DNA of 13,662 bases from Bacteroidales bacterium. GTDB taxonomy: Bacteria; Bacteroidota; Bacteroidia; Bacteroidales; UBA7960. The stretch lies in assembly GCA_003555385.1 (NCBI GenBank), contig PWHO01000254.1, positions 1 to 13,662 of the forward strand. Reading direction: 5' to 3'. The position numbers and the translations under genes are program-made. How positions within the stretch are numbered: the first letter of the stretch is position 1; every line of letters begins with the position of its first letter. Positions 1-6,477 of this stretch are shown one piece after another. Below the pieces are notes generated by a model. That model did not search any database. It was not told the origin of the DNA and saw nothing but the letters and a program-made list of their open reading frames with translations.

Positions 1-1402
1 AGTCCAGGATCTGCACCCTGAACACATATTCATACTTGGCCTGCAGCAATTCCGATTCAGCAGCGGCAAGCCTGTTTTTGGAGTCGTTATATTCCGTAAT
101 ATTCACCATCCCCACGTTAAAACGCTGCTCCATATAGCGGAATGATTCCTCAAGGGCTTCCAGGTTCTTTTCTGTGGCCCGGTACCGCTGAAGGGCGGCG
201 TGGGCATCCTGATGCGCCTGCTGTATGGTTTTGAACAACTGGTCGCGGATGATCTGCCGTTGCAGTTTGGCACTTTCAAGGGCGATCCTTGAACGTCCGA
301 TGTTTGCACGCGTCTGATAATTGTTGAAAATGGGGATTCGCAGTGACAGGCCGACGCTCCTGTTGAAGTTTTCCTCAAACTGATCGCGGAAAGGAATGAC
401 CTGGGTTTCATAATTGAAAGAAGGGGCGAAAACAGCCTCACCGGATGCGGTCTGGCCGATCATTTGGGGATCGGACTCAATGACCTGGGCAACTTCCAGC
501 CGTCCTTCAGAATAACCTGTTCCAAGGCTTCCGCCCAGTGAAAGCACCGGGTAACGACCACCACGGGCGATCTCGTACCCTTTTTCCGCACTGGATACAC
601 TGAAGTCGGCCGACCGCACATCAGGCTGAATCTGCACCGCGGTATCATACAGCTGAAGGGGGGAATAATCCACCGTTTCTTCGTATTCCACATCTATATC
701 CGGCACCTCAATTTCAAAGTCCGCATCCTCACGAAGATCCAGTAACTGAACCAAATCCAGGTAGGCCGTATTCAGCTGATTTTCTGCATTAACTACCTGC
801 AATTCCTCCGAAGCCGCCTGCGCCTGAATGGTAAGCAAGCCACCCCGCGGCTGGGTGCCCGCCTCTACGAGCATGGCAGTCCTGTCAACCTGCTCACGGG
901 TTATCTCCAGCTGGTTCCGGGCCATTTCCAGCATCTCTTTACTGAAGAGGATCTGAAGGTATGCAGAAGCCACCGCCAGGGCAATGTCATTCTCCATGGC
1001 TTCCACATCATAGGCTGAAGCCTGCAGTTCGTGTTCATCACGACTGACACTGTTGGAGATCTGAAATCCACCGAAAAGGGTCACTCCGCTGCTGAGACTG
1101 AAATTATTGGTCTGTAAGCGTTCTGTGGAGAACTCGTTTGTAATGGGATCCAATGATCGCCCGTAATTATAATTGTGGGATGCATTGGCATTCAATGAGG
1201 GATAGCGATTGGCCCGGGTCTGACGAAGATTTTCCCTGGCAATATCAACACCTAGTTTTTGTTGCTGTATACGCAGGTTGTTTTCAAGGGCATGATTCAC
1301 GCAATCCTCCAAACTCCAGGGCTGACCACCCTGTGCTTTGAGCAACGCGGGAAAAAGCAAAAAAACAACCAATAGTATAATCAGACGAGGTAACGTATTC
1401 AT
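1..1402 (-). CDS. TolC-family outer membrane efflux/secretion channel, C-terminus off the left edge
   Basis: The reverse strand is open from the ATG at 1402-1400 to the window edge, giving 467 residues without a stop. TolC proteins form trimeric outer membrane channels for RND-type efflux or type I secretion. Residues 1-23 are a signal peptide (short basic start, hydrophobic core rich in L, I, V and F, cleavage likely after KA, before Q24). The mature protein opens with WSLEDCVNHALENN, the usual start of the OEP repeat. It carries YGRSLDP at residues 80-86, a motif common in Bacteroidota TolC proteins. The long Ala-, Gln- and Glu-rich helical stretches seen in two blocks fit the duplicated OEP helical hairpins. 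The family is usually 430-500 residues long, so little is missing. Adaptor and pump genes, if present, would lie downstream, outside the window on the left. Family assignment is firm; the substrate cannot be told. Confidence 0.93.
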   Translation of the reverse strand, partial: MNTLPRLIILLVVFLLFPALLKAQGGQPWSLEDCVNHALENNLRIQQQKLGVDIARENLRQTRANRYPSLNANASHNYNYGRSLDPITNEFSTERLQTNNFSLSSGVTLFGGFQISNSVSRDEHELQASAYDVEAMENDIALAVASAYLQILFSKEMLEMARNQLEITREQVDRTAMLVEAGTQPRGGLLTIQAQAASEELQVVNAENQLNTAYLDLVQLLDLREDADFEIEVPDIDVEYEETVDYSPLQLYDTAVQIQPDVRSADFSVSSAEKGYEIARGGRYPVLSLGGSLGTGYSEGRLEVAQVIESDPQMIGQTASGEAVFAPSFNYETQVIPFRDQFEENFNRSVGLSLRIPIFNNYQTRANIGRSRIALESAKLQRQIIRDQLFKTIQQAHQDAHAALQRYRATEKNLEALEESFRYMEQRFNVGMVNITEYNDSKNRLAAAESELLQAKYEYVFRVQILD

Positions 1403-1545
1403 TGGCCTTTCATTTAAGCAATCCCGACATAACACACCCTCCTGCCCTTGCCCCGAAAGGGACCCGAGGAGTTAACAGGGCCTCTGTTTCATCGGAAAAA
1501 AACATATTACAATACTACAGGAAAGACTATTGTTTATCTGTCCTA

Positions 1546-1553
1546 CAAATGTA
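1546..1553 (-). promoter_or_regulatory. Candidate -7 promoter element for the TolC-family gene
   Basis: Read on the minus strand this is TACATTTG, a perfect match to the Bacteroidota -7 consensus TAnnTTTG. It would give a leader of roughly 135 nt before the start at 1402. I see no good -33 TTG element at the usual 19-21 bp spacing, so this is only a candidate. Confidence 0.3.
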
Positions 1554-1607
1554 ATAAACAATCGCACAGTTTTGTTTACCAGAATACAAAAATCTTTTTA
1601 ATTCCTT

Positions 1608-1712
1608 ATCTTAGAGAAATAAATACACAATAACCCGTCACGATAACCATCCTGGAGAAATAAATACACAATAACCCGTCACGATAACCCATCTTAGGGA
1701 AATAAAACACAA
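1608..1712. repeat. Tandem repeat, period 41 bp, about 2.5 copies
   Basis: Copies begin at 1608, 1649 and 1691. Each starts ATCTTAG or ATCCTGG, followed by GAAATAAATACACAATAACC and CGTCACGATAACC. Copies 1 and 2 share 35 consecutive identical bases (1614-1648 and 1655-1689). The third copy is partial and has drifted after GGGAAATAAA. The array ends about 20 bp before the start codon of the SDR gene at 1736, so it probably lies in that gene's promoter or 5' leader. The rest of the 1403-1735 gap is AT-rich with no supported gene; the 61-codon frame at 1448-1633 runs through the leader region and repeat and shows no protein-like features. Confidence 0.9.
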
Positions 1713-1735
1713 GCACCGTAAAAAAAACACAGAAA

Positions 1736-2593
1736 ATGAAAGTGGCAATCAGTGGATCAACCGGTTTCGTGGGCAGCAAAGTGGCCTCCCTGTTTCGGCT
1801 TCAGGGCCATGAAATAATTCCCCTTGGCAGACAGGATTTCAGGCTGCAGCCGCAGGAACTGGCTCAAAAACTATCCGGCAGCACCGTCGTTATACACCTG
1901 GCCGGCGAACCCATCCTCCAGAGGTGGACAACCGCCAGCCGCCGCAGGATCTATGAAAGCCGGATCAATACCACCAGCTTACTGACGGAGTCATTGCGAC
2001 ACATGGACCCCGGACCGGAAACGTTTATATGTGCTTCGGGAGTGGATATATACCCTCATGATGGCGTGTACACAGAGTCCGCCGGGGAAGTTGCCCCCAC
2101 TTTCCCCGGTGAAGTGTGCCGTGACTGGGAACGTGAGGCTGCAGCGGCAGAAAAGATATGCCGGACGCTGATGTTCCGTTTCGGGGTGATCCTGGGCAAT
2201 GACGGTGGTGCACTGCAGAAAATGTTGCTGCCCTTCCGCCTGGGGGTGGGTGGAAAAATTGCCGGCGGAGCGCAAATGATGTCGTGGGTCCACATAGAAG
2301 ATGTGCTCGGGGCCATGCAATATGCCCTGCAGCAACCACAGCTGGAAGGACCCGTGAATATAGTCGCCCCCGGAGCAGTCACCAACGCGGAATTTTCCCG
2401 GGTACTTGCCAGAACGCTGAATCGTCCGGCCTTCATTCCCATCCCGTCTTTTGCCCTGCGGATGGTCTTTGGAGAAGCAGCCTCGCTGGTGACCAAAGGG
2501 CGGACTGTGGTTCCTGAAAAATTAACGTTTACCCGTTATCCTTTCCGTTTCCCTGATCTGGGAAACGCACTGAAAGACCTGCTGGACCATTAG
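1736..2593 (+). CDS. TIGR01777-type extended SDR (NAD-dependent epimerase-like, SDR39U1/YfcH family)
   Basis: A 285-residue protein, close to the family's usual 290-300. It has an N-terminal Rossmann motif G7-x-x-G10-x-x-G13 after strand MKVAIS. Family blocks follow in order: HLAGEPI near 54-60, RW...YESRINTT near 63-80, FGVILGNDGGALQKMLLPF near 149-167 with LGVGGKI after it, and SWVHIEDVLGAM near 183-194. The C-terminal part from about 235 matches the DUF1731 tail seen in this family. The family binds NAD(P)(H), but its physiological substrate is unsettled, and in plants and bacteria it is linked to envelope or division phenotypes. The segment that is usually SASAxGYYG reads CASGVDIYP here (about 99-107), so the active-site region deviates. 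No Shine-Dalgarno is visible; the start is preceded by an A-rich run. It converges on radA with a 14-bp gap. Confidence 0.9.
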   Translation: MKVAISGSTGFVGSKVASLFRLQGHEIIPLGRQDFRLQPQELAQKLSGSTVVIHLAGEPILQRWTTASRRRIYESRINTTSLLTESLRHMDPGPETFICASGVDIYPHDGVYTESAGEVAPTFPGEVCRDWEREAAAAEKICRTLMFRFGVILGNDGGALQKMLLPFRLGVGGKIAGGAQMMSWVHIEDVLGAMQYALQQPQLEGPVNIVAPGAVTNAEFSRVLARTLNRPAFIPIPSFALRMVFGEAASLVTKGRTVVPEKLTFTRYPFRFPDLGNALKDLLDH

Positions 2594-2607
2594 CGGCGGT
2601 ATGCCCC

Positions 2608-3975
2608 TTATCCGAACAACAGAGAAAAAACCTGATCGATCCGGGTTACAGGATGCACCCGGATTCCGAAATTCTTCTTCTCCAGCCCTTTCAGATTGTG
2701 GCGGGAGACAAAAATCTCTTCAAAGCCGAGCTTTCCGGCTTCCGAGATCCGTTGCTCAATGTGTGTCACTGGCCTGACCTCCCCGGTAAGCCCTACCTCG
2801 CCGGCAAAGCAGGTTTTCTCGCCTACCGGCATATCTTCATTGGAAGAAAGCACAGCAGATATGACCCCCAGGTCAATGGCCGGATCACTGACCTTAAGCC
2901 CGCCGGTAACATTCAGGAAAACATCTTTGGCGGCAATGCGGAACCCGCATCTTTTTTCAAGCACGGCCAGCAGCATATTCATCCGCCGCAAATCAAAACC
3001 GGTGGCAGATCGCTGCGGAGTCCCGTAAGCCGCAGAACTGACCAGGGCCTGGGTTTCAATCAGCAAAGGCCTCAGCCCTTCGATAGTGGCTGAAACCGTT
3101 ACCCCGCTCACCGCGTCATCTCTCCTGGAAAGCAAAAGCTCCGAGGGGTTCGGCACCTCGCGCAATCCATTTTCACGCATTTCGTAGATCCCCAGTTCAC
3201 TGGTGCTCCCAAAACGGTTCTTGGTGGCGCGCAGCACCCGGTACATATTGTTATGATCTCCCTCAAACTGCAATACCGCATCCACCATATGCTCCAGCAG
3301 TTTTGGTCCAGCCAGCGAACCCTCCTTGGTAATATGGCCAATGATAAAAACCGGTGTCCCGCTTTCTTTGGCATAACGCTGAAAGCTTGCAGCCGACTCC
3401 CTTATCTGGGCAACGCTGCCGGCGGTGGAATCCACATGATCTGTGGTAAGCGTCTGTACCGAATCGATCACCACCACATCCGGTTTGATATTCCCTATAT
3501 GGGAAAAAATGGTTTCCGTGCTGGTTTCCGTCAACACATAACAGGCCGGGTGTTTATAACCCAACCGGCTGGCGCGCATACTCAGCTGCATGTCACTTTC
3601 CTCACCGGAAACATATAAAACCTTACGGTCCTGCATCTGCATGGCCACCTGAAGCATCAGGGTGGATTTTCCGATTCCGGGTTCTCCGCCGAGCAGCATC
3701 AGGGCACCCGGAACAATCCCTCCGCCCAGGACGCGATTCAGTTCCTCACTGCCTGCATGGAGGCGTTTAACTGACGTCATGTCCACTTCGTGAATAAGCC
3801 GGGGTTTTGATTCGGTTTTGAATGAATTCCCAGATCCCATTTTTCGGGAATCATGCTTTTCAACCACCTCTTCCACAAAAGTGTTCCACTCTCCGCATGC
3901 GGTACACCGGCCCATCCACCTCGGGGACTGCGCTCCGCAATTCGTGCAAAAAAATGCTGTTTTGGATTTGGCCAT
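2608..3975 (-). CDS. radA: DNA repair protein RadA (Sms), branch-migrating RecA-like ATPase with Lon-like domain
   Basis: A full-length 455-residue RadA. The protein acts with RecA in recombinational repair, processing branched intermediates as a hexameric DnaB-like helicase in the cytoplasm. An N-terminal zinc finger is formed by C10, C13, C24 and C27 (CTNC and CTAC). The RecA core has Walker A GEPGIGKST at 97-105 and Walker B VVVID at 167-171. The RadA-specific KNRFG motif is at 252-256. A Lon-protease-like C-terminal domain covers about 290-455 (GFDLRRMNMLLAVLEKRCG, then AIDLGVISAVLSS); it is a structural, not proteolytic, domain in RadA. The start MAKSKTAFFC matches family starts. It appears to be transcribed alone, with its upstream region holding the 33-bp minisatellite. 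Confidence 0.98.
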   Translation of the reverse strand: MAKSKTAFFCTNCGAQSPRWMGRCTACGEWNTFVEEVVEKHDSRKMGSGNSFKTESKPRLIHEVDMTSVKRLHAGSEELNRVLGGGIVPGALMLLGGEPGIGKSTLMLQVAMQMQDRKVLYVSGEESDMQLSMRASRLGYKHPACYVLTETSTETIFSHIGNIKPDVVVIDSVQTLTTDHVDSTAGSVAQIRESAASFQRYAKESGTPVFIIGHITKEGSLAGPKLLEHMVDAVLQFEGDHNNMYRVLRATKNRFGSTSELGIYEMRENGLREVPNPSELLLSRRDDAVSGVTVSATIEGLRPLLIETQALVSSAAYGTPQRSATGFDLRRMNMLLAVLEKRCGFRIAAKDVFLNVTGGLKVSDPAIDLGVISAVLSSNEDMPVGEKTCFAGEVGLTGEVRPVTHIEQRISEAGKLGFEEIFVSRHNLKGLEKKNFGIRVHPVTRIDQVFSLLFG

Positions 3976-4572
3976 AATCGGGGATCAAAAAAATCAACAG
4001 GCTTAGAAAAAGAAAGGGAAAACCTATACGCAAATGGTATGTTGGTTTTCCCTCTGCAACCATGAAAACAAGGGTATAAAGTTACAAAAAAATTTGATTC
4101 ATCACGGGCCAATCATCCAAAAGGGCAGATAATGCGTATGGGCAGACAATCCCGGCGGTAAGCAACCCGGGAAGGCAGACAATCCCGGCGGTAAGCAACC
4201 CGGGAAGGCAGACAATCCCGGCGGCAAGCAACCCGGGAAGGCAGACAATCCAGGCGGTAAGCAACCCGGGAAGGCAGACAATCCCGGCGGTAAGCAACCC
4301 GGGGGCCAATAATCCGGAAGGTTCACGACACTATGTGTAATGGGTTCCCCGAATGTGGCACCAGGTCACGGTCACCAGCCAGGGAAAAAAACCCTTATTC
4401 CAGCGTCAGTTCTTATGAAAAGCTGTATGATAGCGTTTTATGCTCCAATCTTTCCCTGCCAAACACCCAATGGACTCCCTGCCCTCCGTTTGGCATGAAA
4501 ATTTAACCCTTCAGGGAAAACCCATGTGGTAATTCATCCATATGGACATTTTTAAACAAAAAAACAAAAGCT
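3976..4572. other. Long divergent intergenic region between radA and the DJ-1-like gene
   Basis: About 600 bp between divergent genes, so promoters for both should lie here. Its main content is the 33-bp minisatellite at 4141-4305. The flanks 4110-4140 and 4306-4320 hold degraded pieces of the same unit (GGCAGATAAT, and CCAATAATCCGGA). The stretch 4321-4572 has no supported gene. Short repeated AGGGAAA-type motifs occur there at about 4380, 4450 (inverted) and 4513. I found no perfect TAnnTTTG box for either gene. Confidence 0.7.
4141..4305. repeat. 33-bp minisatellite, five tandem copies
   Basis: Copies start at 4141, 4174, 4207, 4240 and 4273. Each reads GGCAGACAATCCCGG, then CGGTAAGCAACCCGGGAA. 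Differences are few: copy 3 has GGCGGCAAG instead of GGCGGTAAG, copy 4 has ATCCAGG instead of ATCCCGG, and copy 5 ends in GGGGG. Where one unit meets the next, CCGGGA and TCCCGG flank a 10-nt loop and can form a 6-bp hairpin. This is intact at the 1/2, 2/3 and 4/5 junctions and broken by the copy 4 variant at 3/4. Because the unit is a multiple of three, the minus strand stays open with an 11-residue periodic peptide, but only TTG or GTG could start it. I consider it non-coding. Confidence 0.95.
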
Positions 4573-5223
4573 ATGATTACCAAAAAACTGATCTTACCCG
4601 TAGTTGCTATGTTGTTCTTTTTTGCCGGATGCCAGCAACCCGAAGTGCATCGCGAAGAAGCAACGATGGTCGACCCGGTCAATATTGCCGTGTTGGTAGG
4701 CGAAGGCTTTCATGACGGAGAGGCCTACATGCCAATGGGTTACCTTAGTAACCGGGGGGCTGTGATGACGGTGATCGGCCCGGAAAGGGGCGAAGTAACC
4801 GCCTATAACAGCGATTTTACCATTAAAATCCAGCAGGCGGTAACAGAAGTCAGCATCAATGATTTTGATGCGCTGATTCTACCCGGGGGTGAGGCACCCG
4901 CCATGCTCCGTGAGAATGAGGAGGGGGTTTCTTTTGTCCGTGACTTTTTTGAAACAGGCAAGGTTGTGGCCGCCATTTGTCACGGTCCGCAGGTGCTCGC
5001 CAGGGCAGGCGTTCTGGAAGGAATGACAAGCACAGGTGTCGGTGGCATCCAGGATGAGCTGGAAGAAGCGGGTGCAAACTTTGTGGATGAGTCAGTGGTT
5101 GTGTATGAAAACCTGATCACCTCCAGGACTCCACCGGATCTGTACGATTTTTCAAGGGCCATCGAAAATGAAGTGCTGGCAGCCCCCGACATGGGTGACA
5201 TCCCGGCCCAACCGGGCTCCTGA
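4573..5223 (+). CDS. DJ-1/PfpI-family protein with a lipoprotein signal
   Basis: A 216-residue protein whose first 20 residues form a lipoprotein signal: K4 K5, a hydrophobic core, and lipobox FAGC with C20 as the lipidated cysteine. The next residues are QQPE, with no Asp at +2, so outer membrane sorting is plausible. From about residue 36 it is a DJ-1/PfpI domain: strand NIAVLVGEGFHDGE with an acidic residue at E50 in the place of the family's conserved Glu, ALILPGGEAP at 100-109, and the nucleophile elbow AAICHGPQ with C136 and H137. Near the end, LITSRTPPDLYDFSRAI matches the PfpI tail. Members include glyoxalases, chaperone or deglycase-like proteins and amidases; which activity applies is unclear. 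It is followed by a strong terminator, so it is probably a single-gene unit. Confidence 0.9.
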   Translation: MITKKLILPVVAMLFFFAGCQQPEVHREEATMVDPVNIAVLVGEGFHDGEAYMPMGYLSNRGAVMTVIGPERGEVTAYNSDFTIKIQQAVTEVSINDFDALILPGGEAPAMLRENEEGVSFVRDFFETGKVVAAICHGPQVLARAGVLEGMTSTGVGGIQDELEEAGANFVDESVVVYENLITSRTPPDLYDFSRAIENEVLAAPDMGDIPAQPGS

Positions 5224-5271
5224 TGGCTTGCAACTAACCTCATGGTGGCCAGAAGGTCATTGAAAGCATTT

Positions 5272-5307
5272 GCCCCGGCCCTCTGTGATTCAGCCGGGGC
5301 ATTTTTT
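5272..5307 (+). terminator. Rho-independent terminator after the DJ-1-like gene
   Basis: A perfect 8-bp stem, GCCCCGGC at 5272-5279 and GCCGGGGC at 5293-5300, with a 13-nt loop, followed by a six-T tract at 5302-5307. It lies about 50 bp after the stop at 5223 and 24 bp before the next start, so it separates the two genes. Confidence 0.9.
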
Positions 5308-5330
5308 AAAACACCACAAAACACACTGAC

Positions 5331-6473
5331 ATGCCTTTAATCACAAAATCCATTTTCAGAGAACTGGCTGAAGTGCGCCAACGGCCGTGCATTTCCATAT
5401 ATATTCCCACAAGCCGGTCGGGTGACAATAAAAAATCCCGGATACGGTTCAAGAACAAAGTGCAGGAAGTCCGCAAGGAACTGCAGGAACAGGAGATGCA
5501 GCACAAACAAATCCAGGAGTTTACCCAGCCTCTTGAAATGCTTCTGGAGGATGGGGATGCCTGGCGGCATATGTCAGACGGACTGGCCGTTTTTCTCAGC
5601 CCCGGCAAATTCGCCTATTCAGTATTCCCGGTTCGTTTTAAGGAATACGCGGAGGTGAATACCCATTTTTATCTGCTTCCGCTGATGCCTGTATTTAACG
5701 GAGACGGACAGTTTTTCGTGCTGGCCCTCAGCCTGAATCAGGTCCGGCTCTTTGAGGGTACACGTGACCATGTGGCCGGGATCGCCATTGAAGACCTGGT
5801 GCCTCAGACCCTGCAGGATACGGTCGGCCATGACCACGAACAGAAGTCATTGCAGTTCCGCACCGGGCAGTCCGGATCGGGACAAAGTGTTTACCACGGA
5901 CAGGGCCGGGGCAAAGACTATAAAAAAGAGGAGATCGTAAAGCACCTCAGAGAGGTAGACCGAAGCCTGACCAAGGTTCTCCGGAATTATGATGCGCCGC
6001 TGGTCATTGCCTGTGTGGATTACATTTTCGCCCTTTACAAAACAGCAAACACTTACAACAACCTTTACCCGAACAACATTTCCGGGAACCCGGATGAAGC
6101 ACACATGGAAAGCCTGCACCAGAAAGCCTGGGCACTGCTGAAGGATGAATTCGAAAAACACAGGAAGGAAACCCTGAGGCAATATGAGTTTCTGTCAAGC
6201 AAAGGCCGTACCGCCTCCATCATAGATGATGTGGTGGCGGCTGCTGAGGAAGGGCGTATTGAAACGGCCTTCCTCAAAAAGGATCAGTCACTCTGGGGAA
6301 GGGTGGATAAAAAGTCAGGAAAGGTAATCGTTGACCAGGAAAAGTCGCCCGACAACCACTGTCTGCTTGACAGGGTGGCCAAAGAAACCTTTTTGCAAGG
6401 GGGCAAAGTTTATATTCAGGATCCTGAAGAAATGCCGGCGGACACCCTGGCAGCGGCCAGTCTCAGGTACTGA
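5331..6473 (+). CDS. Bacterial archaeo-eukaryotic release factor-like protein (baeRF family)
   Basis: A 380-residue protein with the hallmarks of the baeRF families, bacterial relatives of eRF1/Pelota thought to act on stalled ribosomes or in translation quality control. Residues 19-27 give PCISIYIPT, the usual opening strand. Residues about 38-65 are charged and probably coiled-coil. FYLLPLMPVFNGDGQFFVLA (113-132), then LSLNQVRLFEG, is the core strand block, followed by a glycine-rich loop GSGQSVYHGQGRGKD (182-196). This loop sits where the eRF1 GGQ loop would be expected. DAPLVIACVDYIFALYK (221-237) and the C-terminal GGKVYI...ADTLAAASLRY are also typical. Members are usually 350-390 residues. 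The subfamily (possibly 3 or 7) is not certain from reading alone. It ends 4 bp from the convergent response regulator gene. Confidence 0.82.
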   Translation: MPLITKSIFRELAEVRQRPCISIYIPTSRSGDNKKSRIRFKNKVQEVRKELQEQEMQHKQIQEFTQPLEMLLEDGDAWRHMSDGLAVFLSPGKFAYSVFPVRFKEYAEVNTHFYLLPLMPVFNGDGQFFVLALSLNQVRLFEGTRDHVAGIAIEDLVPQTLQDTVGHDHEQKSLQFRTGQSGSGQSVYHGQGRGKDYKKEEIVKHLREVDRSLTKVLRNYDAPLVIACVDYIFALYKTANTYNNLYPNNISGNPDEAHMESLHQKAWALLKDEFEKHRKETLRQYEFLSSKGRTASIIDDVVAAAEEGRIETAFLKKDQSLWGRVDKKSGKVIVDQEKSPDNHCLLDRVAKETFLQGGKVYIQDPEEMPADTLAAASLRY

Positions 6474-6477
6474 CAGG

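Noticed and set aside
1448..1633. 61-codon open frame between the TolC and SDR genes
   Set aside because: It runs into the tandem repeat and has no recognisable protein features; it looks like leader sequence open by chance.
2546..2567. Hairpin CGTTTCCC-N6-GGGAAACG as a possible radA terminator
   Set aside because: It is within the SDR coding region and has no T-tract on either strand; stems of this size are expected by chance.
4082..4326. Minus-strand frames with an 11-residue periodic peptide across the minisatellite
   Set aside because: They exist because the 33-bp unit is a multiple of three; they start only at TTG or GTG, and more than one frame is open, as expected for a repeat and not a gene.
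4491..4507. TGGCAT followed by TTTAA as a sigma-54 promoter for the DJ-1-like gene
   Set aside because: The -12 half lacks the conserved GC of TTGCA, so the match is too weak.
6415..6428. Perfect 14-bp palindrome TTCAGGATCCTGAA
   Set aside because: It lies inside the baeRF coding region, and about 0.8 such palindromes are expected by chance in a window this long.
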